From contig JBCBBT010000001.1 in NCBI GenBank assembly GCA_038531315.1, forward strand, positions 1 to 64,000: DNA of 64,000 nucleotides, given 5' to 3'. Made by a program: the position numbers and the translations under genes. The number at the start of each line of letters is the position of its first letter. Position 1 is the stretch's first letter. Source of the stretch: JAJFFW01 sp038531315 (GTDB lineage Bacteria; Pseudomonadota; Alphaproteobacteria; Caulobacterales; Parvularculaceae). The notes under the pieces are model-generated. The model saw nothing but the letters and a program-made list of their open reading frames with translations. It was not told the origin of the DNA and did not search any database. Of the stretch, positions 16,519 to 25,166 are shown piece after piece.

Positions 16519-18402
16519 TTACTCCGCCGCAAGGGTCCGCTTGACGGTGTCCGAAACGGCCTTGCTATTGGCGAAAGGCAGCGGCAGATAGCGCGCGCCC
16601 ATGGCTTCGCTCAACGCCAGCGCTTTTTCCGACGGACGCGCGCCAGTGTCAAAAAACAAAACCGAATAGCCCGCAGCGCGCAGGCGTTCGCCGGCCGCAA
16701 GACCATCGTCAAACGCCGCGCCGCGATCCGCCGCGCCATCAAGCGCAATATTGCCGCGACCGTCAGACAGGAAAACGATGAAGGGCGTTTTGCCTTTGCG
16801 CTGTTCGCTTTCGGCGAGCCGGTGAGCCGCGACAACGCCAGACGCGAGCGGCGTGCCGCCGCCGCCGGGCAAACCGGTGAGGCTGCGGCGTACGCGGGTC
16901 AGCGAGCGCGTCGGCGGAAACAGAAGATCGGCGCGCTCACCGCGAAAAGCAATCAACGCCACGTGATCGCGCCGCGAATAACAATCCGCGAGGAGATGCT
17001 CCACCGCGCCCTTTGCTTCGGCCATCCGGTGCATCGCCGCCGAGCCCGACGCGTCCACCGCAAAAATCACAAGGCTTTCCGACCGCGCCACAAACCGCTT
17101 GATGCGCAAATCATCCTTGTAGATCGGCACGAGCACGCGCCGGTCGCCGCCCGGCCTGATCTTTCGCCACGGCGCTGCAGCCCGCAGGGTGGCGCTGATA
17201 TCAAGGCGCGCGCCGTCGCGCGGCGTCCCGCGCCGCGAGGACACCGGCCTGCCTTTCATCAGTGAAGGGATTAAAGCGCCCGACTTGCCGCCGGCGCCGG
17301 CGAGACGCCGGTCGCGCCGTTCCCCTTGCGGGCGCGCAAACGTCCAGCCTAGCGCCGCCGATTTCGTCGCGGCGACCAACAGCTCCTCGAGATCCTTGTC
17401 GGAGACCTGATTGTCAGCGTCGTCGGTCCGGTCTGGCTCATCCGGCTGGTTGAGTTCCGGTTCCGGAGGCGGGGCTGCGTTCGCCGATTGCTCAGCAGCG
17501 TCATATGGGATCGCGCGCGGCCCGAACACCAGGCGACAGGCGGTCTCGGCATCGCTTTCCGTGACCGACTTGCGCTTTTCGCGCGCAGCAAGCACGCGCG
17601 CGGCGCGCAAGGCAAAGAGTAAAGCGCGCGGCGAGCCGACGCCGAGCCGGGCCGCCGCTTGCGCCATCGCTTCCAGGATCGCGTCGCTGCACGAAACATG
17701 CGGCAGGCGTTCGCGGGCCGCGGCGATGTCGTCTGCAGTGCGCGCCGGGGTTTGCAGCGATGTCGTTGTCAGCGAAGAGGATGCGACGCCGTCAAGGAAA
17801 ATATGGAAGGCGAGCCTTTCCAGAAGGATCGCCGGCGGCGCCTCCTCCGCGCCGATCCCTTCATCGAGTAAGATGCAGGCGATCCTCGCCGGGTCGCGCC
17901 GCGAGACGCCGGCGCGTTCGATCGTGACTTCATGCTCGTCAAGCGCCTGCGCGATCAAGCCCGCGACCCCCGCCGGGGCCCTTTCCGCCATCGCGACGGC
18001 GACGGCGCCGCCATGGGCTTTTGAAAGCAGGCCAGGTTCGGTTTTTATCCGCCCCGCATGGAGCGCGGCCGACAGATCAACGCCGCCAATGATCCGGTCG
18101 CTATCGGCGTTGACGGGGATTTTGACAAGCGGCGCGTCGCCGCCCGCCAGCGACTGATAGTAATCGAGCCAGGCGCTGCGGACGGGTCCAACCGCCGACC
18201 TGATCCGTACGCCGCCGAAACCGGCAGGGTCCGTCGCCAGCAGGCAAGCAACCTGGAGCGCGTCGGCCCAAAATGGATTTTCCGGCGCCAGCGCGCCGGG
18301 ATGATCGCCCGAACCCACACCCAGACCTGCGCCGATACCTGCACTTTGGCCCGCACTTTGACCGGGACTTTGGCCAGCACATTGATCCGTATTGGGCGTC
18401 AC
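16519..18402 (-). CDS. bchD: magnesium chelatase subunit D
   Basis: ATPase-like platform subunit of Mg-chelatase (BchH-I-D), inserting Mg2+ into protoporphyrin IX. The N-terminal AAA+ domain lacks a Walker A motif, as expected for BchD. An acidic Pro-rich linker covers residues ~308-335, and a C-terminal von Willebrand A domain has the MIDAS DASGS at 450-454. Translation starts at a GTG at 18402 that overlaps the bchI stop by 4 bp. The N-terminus has Gln/Gly-rich repeats from a 12-bp tandem array. bchO follows. Confidence 0.96.
   Translation of the reverse strand: MTPNTDQCAGQSPGQSAGQSAGIGAGLGVGSGDHPGALAPENPFWADALQVACLLATDPAGFGGVRIRSAVGPVRSAWLDYYQSLAGGDAPLVKIPVNADSDRIIGGVDLSAALHAGRIKTEPGLLSKAHGGAVAVAMAERAPAGVAGLIAQALDEHEVTIERAGVSRRDPARIACILLDEGIGAEEAPPAILLERLAFHIFLDGVASSSLTTTSLQTPARTADDIAAARERLPHVSCSDAILEAMAQAAARLGVGSPRALLFALRAARVLAAREKRKSVTESDAETACRLVFGPRAIPYDAAEQSANAAPPPEPELNQPDEPDRTDDADNQVSDKDLEELLVAATKSAALGWTFARPQGERRDRRLAGAGGKSGALIPSLMKGRPVSSRRGTPRDGARLDISATLRAAAPWRKIRPGGDRRVLVPIYKDDLRIKRFVARSESLVIFAVDASGSAAMHRMAEAKGAVEHLLADCYSRRDHVALIAFRGERADLLFPPTRSLTRVRRSLTGLPGGGGTPLASGVVAAHRLAESEQRKGKTPFIVFLSDGRGNIALDGAADRGAAFDDGLAAGERLRAAGYSVLFFDTGARPSEKALALSEAMGARYLPLPFANSKAVSDTVKRTLAAE
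18341..18388. repeat. four 12-bp in-frame tandem repeats at the bchD 5' end
   Basis: Units at 18341, 18353, 18365 and 18377 (consensus GCACTTTGGCCC on the + strand). In bchD they encode the Ala/Gly-Gln-Ser/Pro repeats of residues ~6-21, before the conserved AAA+ part. Confidence 0.8.
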
Positions 18403-19421
18403 GCCGCAAACACGTCGTCAATCGCGCGCGCCACGCGGACCCCGGCGTCGGTCTCATCGAGCGGGTCCTTGCGGAGCCTGTGGCGCAGCGCGAGCGGCGC
18501 CACCGTCTTCATGTCTTTCTCAGTGACCTCGGCGCGATCGTTCAGCGCGGCGAGCGCCCGCGCCGCGCGCAACATTGTCAATTCACCCCGCAAACCGTCC
18601 GCGCCGAGCGCGATGCAAAGCGCGGCGGCTTTTTCAAGGACATCGTCCGGCACGACCGTCGCATCGAGGCTCTCGCGGGCTTTTTCAATCTTACGGCGGA
18701 AGGCGGCGTCCTTACGACGCCATTTCTTGGAAAATTCATCGCTATCGCGCTCGAACGCATCGCGCCGACGCACCACTTCGAGGCGATCTTTGAGATCGCC
18801 CGGCGTTTTGACATCGACCGACAGGCCGAACCGATCGAGCAATTGCGGGCGCAACTCGCCCTCTTCCGGATTGCCGCTGCCGACGAGAACAAAGCGCGCC
18901 GGGTGCCGCACGCTCAGGCCTTCGCGCTCGACGACATTTTCCCCCGACGCCGCCGCATCGAGAAGAAGATCGACCAGATGATCATCCAGCAGATTGACTT
19001 CATCGATATAAAGAAAGCCCCGATGGGCCCGCGCCAGCAGGCCGGGCTCGAACCGCTTTTCACCGGCGACCAGCGCCCTTTCAAGATCAAGCGCGCCGAC
19101 AACCCGATCTTCCGTCGCGCCAAGCGGCAGGTCAACAACCGGGGCCGGCTCTTTCTTCACGGTCAGCTTCTTTGCCTTCGGCGTCGACGCGCAGCCGTCG
19201 CAAAGGCCGGCGACGTTTCCCGGGTCGCACTGAAACGCGCAGCCTTCGACGATATCGATTTTCGGCAATAACGACGCGAGCCCCCTGATGGCCGTCGTCT
19301 TGCCGGCGCCGCGATCGCCGAAAGCGAGCACGCCGCCGAGATTTTGATCGACGGCGGTCAGCAGCAATGCTTGTTTGAGATCGTCCTGTCCGACAATCGC
19401 GGAAAATGGAAACGTCGCCAC
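18399..19421 (-). CDS. bchI: magnesium chelatase ATPase subunit I
   Basis: AAA+ ATPase that forms the hexameric motor of Mg-chelatase together with BchD. Walker A GDRGAGKT at residues 35-42, Walker B LYIDE at 137-141, and the Cys-containing CAFQCDP and CDGC insert typical of BchI. 340 residues. First gene of bchIDO. The 99 bp up to the cytochrome gene contains that gene's terminator, so bchI probably has its own promoter there. No PpsR-type TGT-N12-ACA was seen in this gap. Confidence 0.97.
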   Translation of the reverse strand: MATFPFSAIVGQDDLKQALLLTAVDQNLGGVLAFGDRGAGKTTAIRGLASLLPKIDIVEGCAFQCDPGNVAGLCDGCASTPKAKKLTVKKEPAPVVDLPLGATEDRVVGALDLERALVAGEKRFEPGLLARAHRGFLYIDEVNLLDDHLVDLLLDAAASGENVVEREGLSVRHPARFVLVGSGNPEEGELRPQLLDRFGLSVDVKTPGDLKDRLEVVRRRDAFERDSDEFSKKWRRKDAAFRRKIEKARESLDATVVPDDVLEKAAALCIALGADGLRGELTMLRAARALAALNDRAEVTEKDMKTVAPLALRHRLRKDPLDETDAGVRVARAIDDVFAA

Positions 19422-19465
19422 GCCTGGTATTCGTCCTTTTTCAAAATCCTATTTCATTCGCCGCA

Positions 19466-19497
19466 AAAACAAAAGCCGCCGGCATGCCGGCGGCTTT
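19466..19497 (-). terminator. intrinsic terminator after the cytochrome lipoprotein gene
   Basis: A perfect palindrome with GC-rich arms (AAAGCCGCCGGCA, 19472-19497) is followed on the - strand by TTGTTTTTG. It lies 24 bp past the cytochrome stop and before bchI, separating the two transcripts. Confidence 0.85.
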
Positions 19498-19520
19498 CCA
19501 ACGCAAAATGCGCTTTTTGT

Positions 19521-20273
19521 TTATTGCGGTACGGATTTCAAATAAGCGATCACGTCCGCGCGGTCCTGTGCAACCGGCAGGCCCTGGAAAATCATCCGCG
19601 TACCCGGGATATATTCCTGCGGCGCTTCGAGATATTCAAACAGAACATTCTCGCTCCAGACGATGCCGGAATTGGCGTTCGCTTCGGAATAGTTGAAGCC
19701 GTCAACGGAACCGGCCGCCCGGCCGACAATGCCGTAAAGCGACGGCCCGACGCGGTTCTGGCCTTCCTGGACGGCGTGACACGCCATGCATTTCACAAAA
19801 ACGCGCTTGCCTTTGGCGGCGTCGCCCGTCAGCCCGGCGAGTTCCGCGCCAACCTCAGAGGCGCCTTCCTGCACCGCAGCGGCGGTCGCGGCGACTTTGT
19901 CGGACGCATCGGCCATGGCGGTCTCGATTTTGGCTTTGCCGTCCGCCATCGCGGCGTCGACCTTGGCTTTGCCGTCGGCCATGGCGTCCTTCGCCGCTGC
20001 GCCGGCGTCGCCGGCCGCCATCTTCATGGTGTCGGCCGCGTCATCCGCAACGTTCGCCGCCTTATCAGCAACGTCACTCATGGTTTCTCCGGCAACTTCG
20101 GCGGTTTCAGCAGCGGTTTCCTTCGCTTCCGCCGCCGCCGCCTTCACGTTGGCCTCAACTTCTTTCGCGGCCGCCGCTGCGCTTGAGTCTTCGCCGGCTT
20201 CGCCTGACCCGCCACACGCGGCGACTAATAAGGCCATCGCGCCCGCGAGGGCTGTTGAAGTTTTGATATTCAT
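19521..20273 (-). CDS. lipid-anchored class I cytochrome c with long Ala-rich helical tether
   Basis: N-terminal lipoprotein signal with lipobox LVAAC (Cys 20). Residues ~31-147 are an Ala/Lys/Glu/Asp-rich, Cys- and Pro-free stretch built partly of 11-residue repeats (AMADGKAKVDA, AMADGKAKIET). The C-terminal domain of ~100 residues is a mitochondrial/c2-like cytochrome c with haem motif CMACH (162-166) and a Met ligand candidate in PGTRMIF. The ATG at 20273 is used; a TTG at 20285 with GGGAG 6 bp upstream is a serious alternative and would add MTKL. It lies next to bchI with its own terminator. By analogy with membrane-tethered cytochrome cy it may carry electrons between cytochrome bc1 and the reaction centre or an oxidase; this is inference. 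Confidence 0.88.
   Translation of the reverse strand: MNIKTSTALAGAMALLVAACGGSGEAGEDSSAAAAAKEVEANVKAAAAEAKETAAETAEVAGETMSDVADKAANVADDAADTMKMAAGDAGAAAKDAMADGKAKVDAAMADGKAKIETAMADASDKVAATAAAVQEGASEVGAELAGLTGDAAKGKRVFVKCMACHAVQEGQNRVGPSLYGIVGRAAGSVDGFNYSEANANSGIVWSENVLFEYLEAPQEYIPGTRMIFQGLPVAQDRADVIAYLKSVPQ
19930..19995. repeat. 33-bp direct repeats in the cytochrome tether
   Basis: Two 33-bp units (19930-19962, 19963-19995), nearly identical over their first 25 bases, encode consecutive 11-residue helical repeats of the cytochrome tether; a more degenerate copy lies just before them. Confidence 0.7.
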
Positions 20274-20312
20274 AAGTTTGGTCAAGAGAAACTCCCTGAA
20301 AGGTTCGGTCAA

Positions 20313-20877
20313 GACAGACGATTTGTGAACTGTTACAACGTTCTAGATGAAGTCATGAACAGGTGCAAATTACTACCCTGACAGGCTCTCGCAAATCAGC
20401 GCGCAGCGCGGCCCCGATCGTAAAGCGCACTCGTTCCGGCCATTGATACGCGCCCTTCACGGCCGCGGATCTTTCGAGCCTCGGAAAATTCAATGTACCC
20501 CGCGACCGCCAGCGCGCCCGCCACAGCGCGCCCGCCACCGCGAAACTGGGGCCAGGAAACGCCTCCGACGAGCCGCCAATTCAGCGCGGCAACCGGGCAG
20601 CGCGTCATCGAAGCGCGTCATCCCAACGGGTCATCGAAGTGCGTCATCGAAGCGGGCCCAGATCAAAATAACGTCCGGGCAAAACTGGTGTTTTATATCG
20701 TCTTTCAAAATTCATTATTTAAATGCGTCAGAAAAACCTATGGCGTGATAAGAGCAAACACCCTTCGAAAAGCCTTTTTTTTAAACCGGCGCCGCAAATA
20801 TCGACGCCCAAACGACAATACGAACTTTAAAGTACAAACCGGCGTTATCAGCCGCCGAGTTGTGGCGCCGTGAAAAA
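20313..20877. other. intergenic region between the cytochrome gene and the tRNA
   Basis: 565 bp with no convincing gene. It should contain the cytochrome promoter near its left end. A 13-bp tandem repeat (20600-20651) lies in the middle, and the right half (about 20690-20830) is clearly more AT-rich than its surroundings. Short open frames here have no Shine-Dalgarno or recognisable motif. Confidence 0.6.
20600..20651. repeat. four 13-bp tandem repeats
   Basis: Units at 20600, 20613, 20626 and 20639 with consensus GCGCGTCATCGAA. The period is not a multiple of three, consistent with the region being non-coding. Confidence 0.8.
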
Positions 20878-20954
20878 TGGTGGGCCCGGAGGGACTCGAA
20901 CCCCCAACCTAGCGGTTATGAGCCGCCAGCTCTAACCAATTGAGCTACAGGCCC
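20878..20954 (-). tRNA. tRNA with CAU anticodon, probably tRNA-Ile2
   Basis: Full cloverleaf on the - strand: acceptor GGGCCTG/CGGGCCC, D-arm GCTC/GAGC, anticodon stem GGCGG/CCGCT around CTCATAA (anticodon at 20918-20920), T-arm GGGGG-TTCGAGT-CCCTC, discriminator A, and encoded CCA (20878-20880). The acceptor stem resembles alphaproteobacterial tRNA-Ile(CAU), whose C34 is modified to lysidine, more than elongator Met. It lacks the initiator-type C1-A72 mismatch. The Ile/Met assignment is likely but not certain. Confidence 0.9.
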
Positions 20955-21400
20955 GGTCTTGAGGGGCGGCGGCGGGCGGCGCTCCTTGTGCGGGACCGCG
21001 GCTATACCAGTATTGCGGAAGATGCGAAAGGTTCGCCGGCGCGCGGCGCCGTGTTGGTTGGGCGGCGCCGTGTTGCGCGGGCTGGACTGGCGACGCTTTG
21101 TTTGGCGCGCGGCGCGCCCTCCGGAACGCTGTCACGAACATTGCGCGGGCGACGTCCCGGCGTGTGCGCCTCTTTTGCGTGCGGCGGCGTTGCCAGTGCG
21201 GCGGCGTTGCGAGGGCGGCGGCGGTGCGAGGGCGGCGCCCTCGTGCAGGGGGCAACCTTGTGGGCAGGGCATCCTTGTGCGCGGCGTGTCCTGACACGGG
21301 CGGCGGCCTTTTGCATGCGACGGCGGCGCGGCTCGAGCTTGATTTCGCCGGCGGCGCGTTGGACAGTTTGGCCCCGGATGTGCCGCGAAAGGAGCGCGCA
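20955..21400. other. GC-rich intergenic region upstream of the SIMPL gene
   Basis: 446 bp, very GC-rich, with many GCGGCGG and GTTGCG words and no recognisable gene. Open frames on both strands reflect base composition only. An AAAGGAG at 21389-21395 sits just before an ATG at 21401, where the next gene is taken to start. Confidence 0.5.
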
Positions 21401-22318
21401 ATGATGATTTCTGCAGACATGTTCTCGGCCAACAGGACGGCGCCGACAGCCGACACATCGGACGCGCGGGCTGCGGCGACGCGCGCGCTGCGGCGGCGCA
21501 GCCGGACGCACAAAACGCACGAGACGCACCAGAAACACGCGACCCTCGGAACACCCCGCCCCTATTGTGCGCGATCCGCGCGCGCGGGCATGGCGCGATC
21601 TGCGCGCGCCAGCATCGTGTGTGCGTTTGTGTTTGCGCTCGCAGCGGCCTGCGCGGCGCCGACGCCGTCAAACGCCGAAACCGCCGGCGCGGTCGGCGTC
21701 CGTACGATCGTGGTCTCCGGCGACGGACAAGCCTTCGGCGAGCCGGACATTGCGCGCCTGACGATTGGCGTCGAGACCCGCGCGGCAAGCGCGCGCGAGG
21801 CCATCGCCGAAAACAACCGCCAGATCGGCGAGACCATCGCCCGCCTCAAACAAAGCGGCGTTGACGCAAAGGACATGCAGACCGCCGCCATCTCGGTTAA
21901 TCCGCAGTATGATTATTCCGGCCGCGAGACCCCGCGCCTCACCGGCTACACGGCGGGCAACGCCCTGTCGGTCACCTTACGCGATCTCGACAAGGCCGGC
22001 GCGACGCTCGATGCGGCGCTGGGCGCCGGGGCCAATCGGCTGAACGGGTTCCGGTTTGACTTTGCCGACCCGGGGCCGCTGCGCGATGCGGCGCGCGTCG
22101 CCGCCGTTAAAGATGGACAGCGCAAGGCGCGCCTTTTGGCGGACGCGGCCGGCGTCGCACTCGGCCCGCTCTTGCAGATCAATGACGGCGCGCAGCCGGC
22201 GGTGGTCGCGCAGCCGACTGTCGCCTTGCAACGTGCGGAGGCGAGCGCGGTCCCGATCGAGCGAGGCGAGTCGGGCCTGACGGCGCGGGTGACGCTGATC
22301 TTTGAAATCCGCGACTAG
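21401..22318 (+). CDS. SIMPL-domain (DUF541) secreted protein
   Basis: Residues from about 90 onward form a SIMPL/DUF541 domain: ITVVSGDGQAFGEPD-like opening (VRTIVVSGDGQAFGEPDIA), LKQSGVDAKDMQTAAISVNPQYDY and a C-terminal LTARVTLIFEI. Such proteins are periplasmic or outer-membrane associated and of unclear function. A signal peptide or lipobox-like segment (IVCAFVFALAAACAAP) starts near an internal ATG at 21590. The ATG at 21401 has a strong AAAGGAG but would put ~63 basic residues before the signal peptide. The 21590 start gives a normal secreted protein but no Shine-Dalgarno. Start undecided. Confidence 0.75.
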   Translation: MMISADMFSANRTAPTADTSDARAAATRALRRRSRTHKTHETHQKHATLGTPRPYCARSARAGMARSARASIVCAFVFALAAACAAPTPSNAETAGAVGVRTIVVSGDGQAFGEPDIARLTIGVETRAASAREAIAENNRQIGETIARLKQSGVDAKDMQTAAISVNPQYDYSGRETPRLTGYTAGNALSVTLRDLDKAGATLDAALGAGANRLNGFRFDFADPGPLRDAARVAAVKDGQRKARLLADAAGVALGPLLQINDGAQPAVVAQPTVALQRAEASAVPIERGESGLTARVTLIFEIRD

Positions 22319-22336
22319 GTTAGGAAATTTCTCCGT

Positions 22337-24064
22337 CTACGGCGCTTCAACAGCGGCGGCGTCAGCAGGCGCAGCATCAGAAGGCCCGAAACGCTCGCCA
22401 AAGAAATCGCCCTCGGTCCAGACCGGCCGCGTCGCATGGTCGGCGACGGCGCGCGCGACGCGATAGTTGAGATCGGCAAACCGCGCCGCTGACGCATAAT
22501 CGATCGGCAAGGATGTCTCGTCCGACGGGCGGTGGTAATGGTCGCGCATGAAGTCGGCGAAGATTTTGTCGCCGCCATTGCCGAAACCCAGAAACAGGAA
22601 AACCGACGGGATGCCTTTTTCAACAAACCGGTAATGGTCAGACCGCGTGAAGACGCCCTGTTCGGGGATCGGATCGGGGATCACGGCGATATCGGCCGCG
22701 CTGGCGGCGTCGCGGACAATCTCGCCAAGGCTTGAGCGCTCGGCGCCGAAGGCGATCACATCGGTGAATTCAAAAAGCGTCAGCGGCATGTCGAGATTGA
22801 CATTCGCGACCATCCGGTCGGCGTCGATCGTCGGGTAATGGACAAAATAGTCCGCTCCAAGAAGACCTTTTTCCTCCGCCGTCACAGCGAGAAACATCAA
22901 GGTGCGTTTCGGCGGCGTGCTGTTTTTAAAACTGCGCGCAACGTTCAACAGCGTCGCAACGCCCATGGCGTTATCGAGGGCGCCGTTGTGGATTTTGTCC
23001 TCGCCGCCGCCGCGCGGTTCATGCACGCCCACATGATCGAGATGCGCCGTCAGGACCACGACCTCATCGCGCAGGGCCGGATCGCCGCCTTTGATGATCC
23101 CGGCGACATTCGCGCTTTTCTTTTCTTCGAATGTCGAGGCGCCGGCAAGCGACGCGCTCTTGGTGAGCGCAAAGGGTTCAAACCCGCCCTTGCCCGCGTC
23201 GGCGATCTCAAGGAGTGCTGCGAAATCGCGCGCTTCGCCGGCCAGAAGTTTTTCAGCGCCTGCGGCGCTTAATTGCGCCGTACCCCGAATTTCCGGCGCT
23301 GCGATGTCGCCGACGCCGTCAGGCCCGACCCAGGTAAAGCGCGCGCGCTCGGCAAAAGTGAGCCGGCGCGCCCAGGGGAACCGCTTCAGCCCGGCGCTGT
23401 CGGGCAGCGAGATATACCCCACCGCGCCGCGCGCGGCGGCTTCTTTCATCTTGTAGTCGCCCGACCGATAGAACGCATATTTCTCGCTATCGAAAATCTG
23501 CGGCGCGCCGGAAAATGCGACGACGATTTTACCCGCGACGTCGATATCGCCGTAGTCGTCATAGCCTTCTTCCGGGGCGACGACGCCATGGCCGACAAAA
23601 ACAAGCGCGCCCGAAACATCAAAGGACGGCGTCGCCATCGACTGGCCGATCAGAAAATCGTCAGGGTGGGCAAACGCCGTCGTCTCGCCGTCGGCGCCGG
23701 TGAGGCTCATGGCGGCCGCGTCCATATCGCGGGTCGCCGCGCGCAGCGTCACGGTCTGGAACCAGCGCCGGCCGGCGCCGGGCTTTAAGCCCTCGGCGGC
23801 GAACCGGGCGGCGACATAGCGCGCGGCCGCGTCGTAGCCTTCGTCGCCCGCTTCGCGCCCGGCGCGGGCGTCAGCGGCCAGATAGTCGACATCGGTCTTG
23901 ATCATCGCGGCGGCCGGCGTCTCGCCCGTCACCGCTGCGGCGGCCGCGCGCGCGGCCTCGTCAACTTTCAGATAGGCGGGCGGCGCATCATCGGTGGCGC
24001 ACCCGGCGAGGAGCGCCGAGAAAACAGCGGCGGTGAAAGCGGAGACTCGAAAATGCATGGACAA
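22337..24064 (-). CDS. M28-family zinc metallopeptidase with PA domain, lipoprotein
   Basis: 575 residues beginning with a lipoprotein signal (lipobox LLAGC). A protease-associated insert (SGALVFVGHGVVAPEEGYDDY...) precedes the M28 catalytic domain. Zinc and catalytic residues are visible in LTAHLDHVG, IHNGALDNAMG, AVTAEEKGLLG and SDHYRFVEKG. Probably an outer-membrane or periplasmic aminopeptidase/carboxypeptidase. It converges with the SIMPL gene (18 bp apart). The first Met or the one two codons later could be used. Confidence 0.88.
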   Translation of the reverse strand: MSMHFRVSAFTAAVFSALLAGCATDDAPPAYLKVDEAARAAAAAVTGETPAAAMIKTDVDYLAADARAGREAGDEGYDAAARYVAARFAAEGLKPGAGRRWFQTVTLRAATRDMDAAAMSLTGADGETTAFAHPDDFLIGQSMATPSFDVSGALVFVGHGVVAPEEGYDDYGDIDVAGKIVVAFSGAPQIFDSEKYAFYRSGDYKMKEAAARGAVGYISLPDSAGLKRFPWARRLTFAERARFTWVGPDGVGDIAAPEIRGTAQLSAAGAEKLLAGEARDFAALLEIADAGKGGFEPFALTKSASLAGASTFEEKKSANVAGIIKGGDPALRDEVVVLTAHLDHVGVHEPRGGGEDKIHNGALDNAMGVATLLNVARSFKNSTPPKRTLMFLAVTAEEKGLLGADYFVHYPTIDADRMVANVNLDMPLTLFEFTDVIAFGAERSSLGEIVRDAASAADIAVIPDPIPEQGVFTRSDHYRFVEKGIPSVFLFLGFGNGGDKIFADFMRDHYHRPSDETSLPIDYASAARFADLNYRVARAVADHATRPVWTEGDFFGERFGPSDAAPADAAAVEAP

Positions 24065-24125
24065 CCTCTTTGATTGGCGACGGTTTTACCGAAAGGGGCC
24101 GCCCGGTCCAATGCTTGTGACGTAT

Positions 24126-24971
24126 TCAGTACAAATAAGGGCCCCACATCATCGCAATTGTTCCGAAATTGCCAATCGCCGTGACGAGCGTTGCGGCGCT
24201 GACAAGCACAGCGACGGCGACCTTGAAGATTGCACGCCGGCTTTGCTGCGCGCTGAAGTAGAGTTCCAGCACCGCAAGCGGGATCAGATAGCATCCGAAT
24301 GCGATCGCGATGTCGGCGGGACCGTCCAGCGCGTTGGTCATGCCGACGGGGCCCTGATTGACAATAAGCCAGGCCATGATGCCGACGCGGAAAAACCAGA
24401 CGCCATTGACCACCATGTAAGTGCGCATTGCCCACCGCCGATGCGCGTCGATTGCGCCGGTCGCCGCAAGGCGCCAGGCGACAGCGCCGAAAATCAAAAT
24501 GAGAACCCCGTCGAGCGAGATCGCAACGCCAGAGATCACGGAGAGATAGGTGCCCCGGCCCCAGGTCAAGAGCAGCCCCGTACACGCCATGCCATAGGCG
24601 ATGAAAAGAAAGAGCCGACCGTTCCAGCGATGAAGCGCCGGCCAGCGTGTGCGCACAAACGGCGTCAGCTGAATGAGGCCGCCAAAGGTGATCGCCGCCG
24701 CCGGCAGGACATGCAGCGCAAACATGACGTTGCCCATGCGATCGCCGGGGACAAAACCGGTGATGATGTCTTTGTCGTTCCAGCCCGCAAAGTCGCCGGC
24801 CAGCGTGCGCCCGCCATAATAAACCACAATGAAGTAGATAAAGGCGAGCTGGCCGAACGCCGCCGTCAGGAACCAGACAAGCCCCGCGCGTTGCAACAAT
24901 AATGCGCCGGGCCCGCGCTGATTGGTTTCGCGCTGATGGGGGTTTTGATTTTTGATGTCATCGATCGTCAA
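24126..24971 (-). CDS. DUF2306 integral membrane protein
   Basis: 281 residues with about seven hydrophobic segments. The His-containing segments ALHVLPAAAITFGGLIQLTPFVR, HRWNGRLFLFIAYG and AHRRWAMRTYMVVNG match the DUF2306 family of unknown function, which resembles haem-binding membrane proteins. It is divergent from a membrane-bound AraC-type regulator, a pairing that suggests local control. The 195 bp between them contains a strong inverted repeat. Confidence 0.8.
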   Translation of the reverse strand: MTIDDIKNQNPHQRETNQRGPGALLLQRAGLVWFLTAAFGQLAFIYFIVVYYGGRTLAGDFAGWNDKDIITGFVPGDRMGNVMFALHVLPAAAITFGGLIQLTPFVRTRWPALHRWNGRLFLFIAYGMACTGLLLTWGRGTYLSVISGVAISLDGVLILIFGAVAWRLAATGAIDAHRRWAMRTYMVVNGVWFFRVGIMAWLIVNQGPVGMTNALDGPADIAIAFGCYLIPLAVLELYFSAQQSRRAIFKVAVAVLVSAATLVTAIGNFGTIAMMWGPYLY

Positions 24972-25057
24972 CGACGCCTCCTTGAAATTGAAGCTTTTCC
25001 GGGGGAGCGCGCCTCCCCCTGGATGAGACGAGGCGTAGCGGCGTTGAGACGAACACT

Positions 25058-25081
25058 CTCGCCGATTTGGAAATCGGCGAG
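25058..25081. promoter_or_regulatory. 24-bp inverted repeat between the DUF2306 and AraC-type genes
   Basis: CTCGCCGATTT and its exact complement are separated by GG, giving 11-bp perfect arms. It lies 86 bp from the AraC-type start and 87 bp from the DUF2306 start, roughly midway. It could be an operator for the neighbouring regulator or a leader hairpin. There is no U-tract. Confidence 0.55.
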
Positions 25082-25166
25082 TAATATTTCATGCGGCGAG
25101 ACGTTTTTTTGGCGCCGGCCGCTGATCGCGCCTCGATTGATCCGCCGCCGACCAAAGGAGGGACCA

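Noticed and set aside
20320..20345. PpsR site upstream of the cytochrome gene
   Set aside because: A TGT...ACA pair is present but with 8 rather than 12 intervening bases.
20600..20651. CRISPR-like array
   Set aside because: Units are directly adjacent with no spacers and only 13 bp long.
20443..20873. Short open frames between the cytochrome gene and the tRNA
   Set aside because: No Shine-Dalgarno, no motif, and they run through a 13-bp tandem repeat whose period would break a frame.
20878..20954. Initiator tRNA-Met
   Set aside because: The acceptor stem is fully paired at position 1-72, and the anticodon stem lacks the three G-C pairs of initiators.
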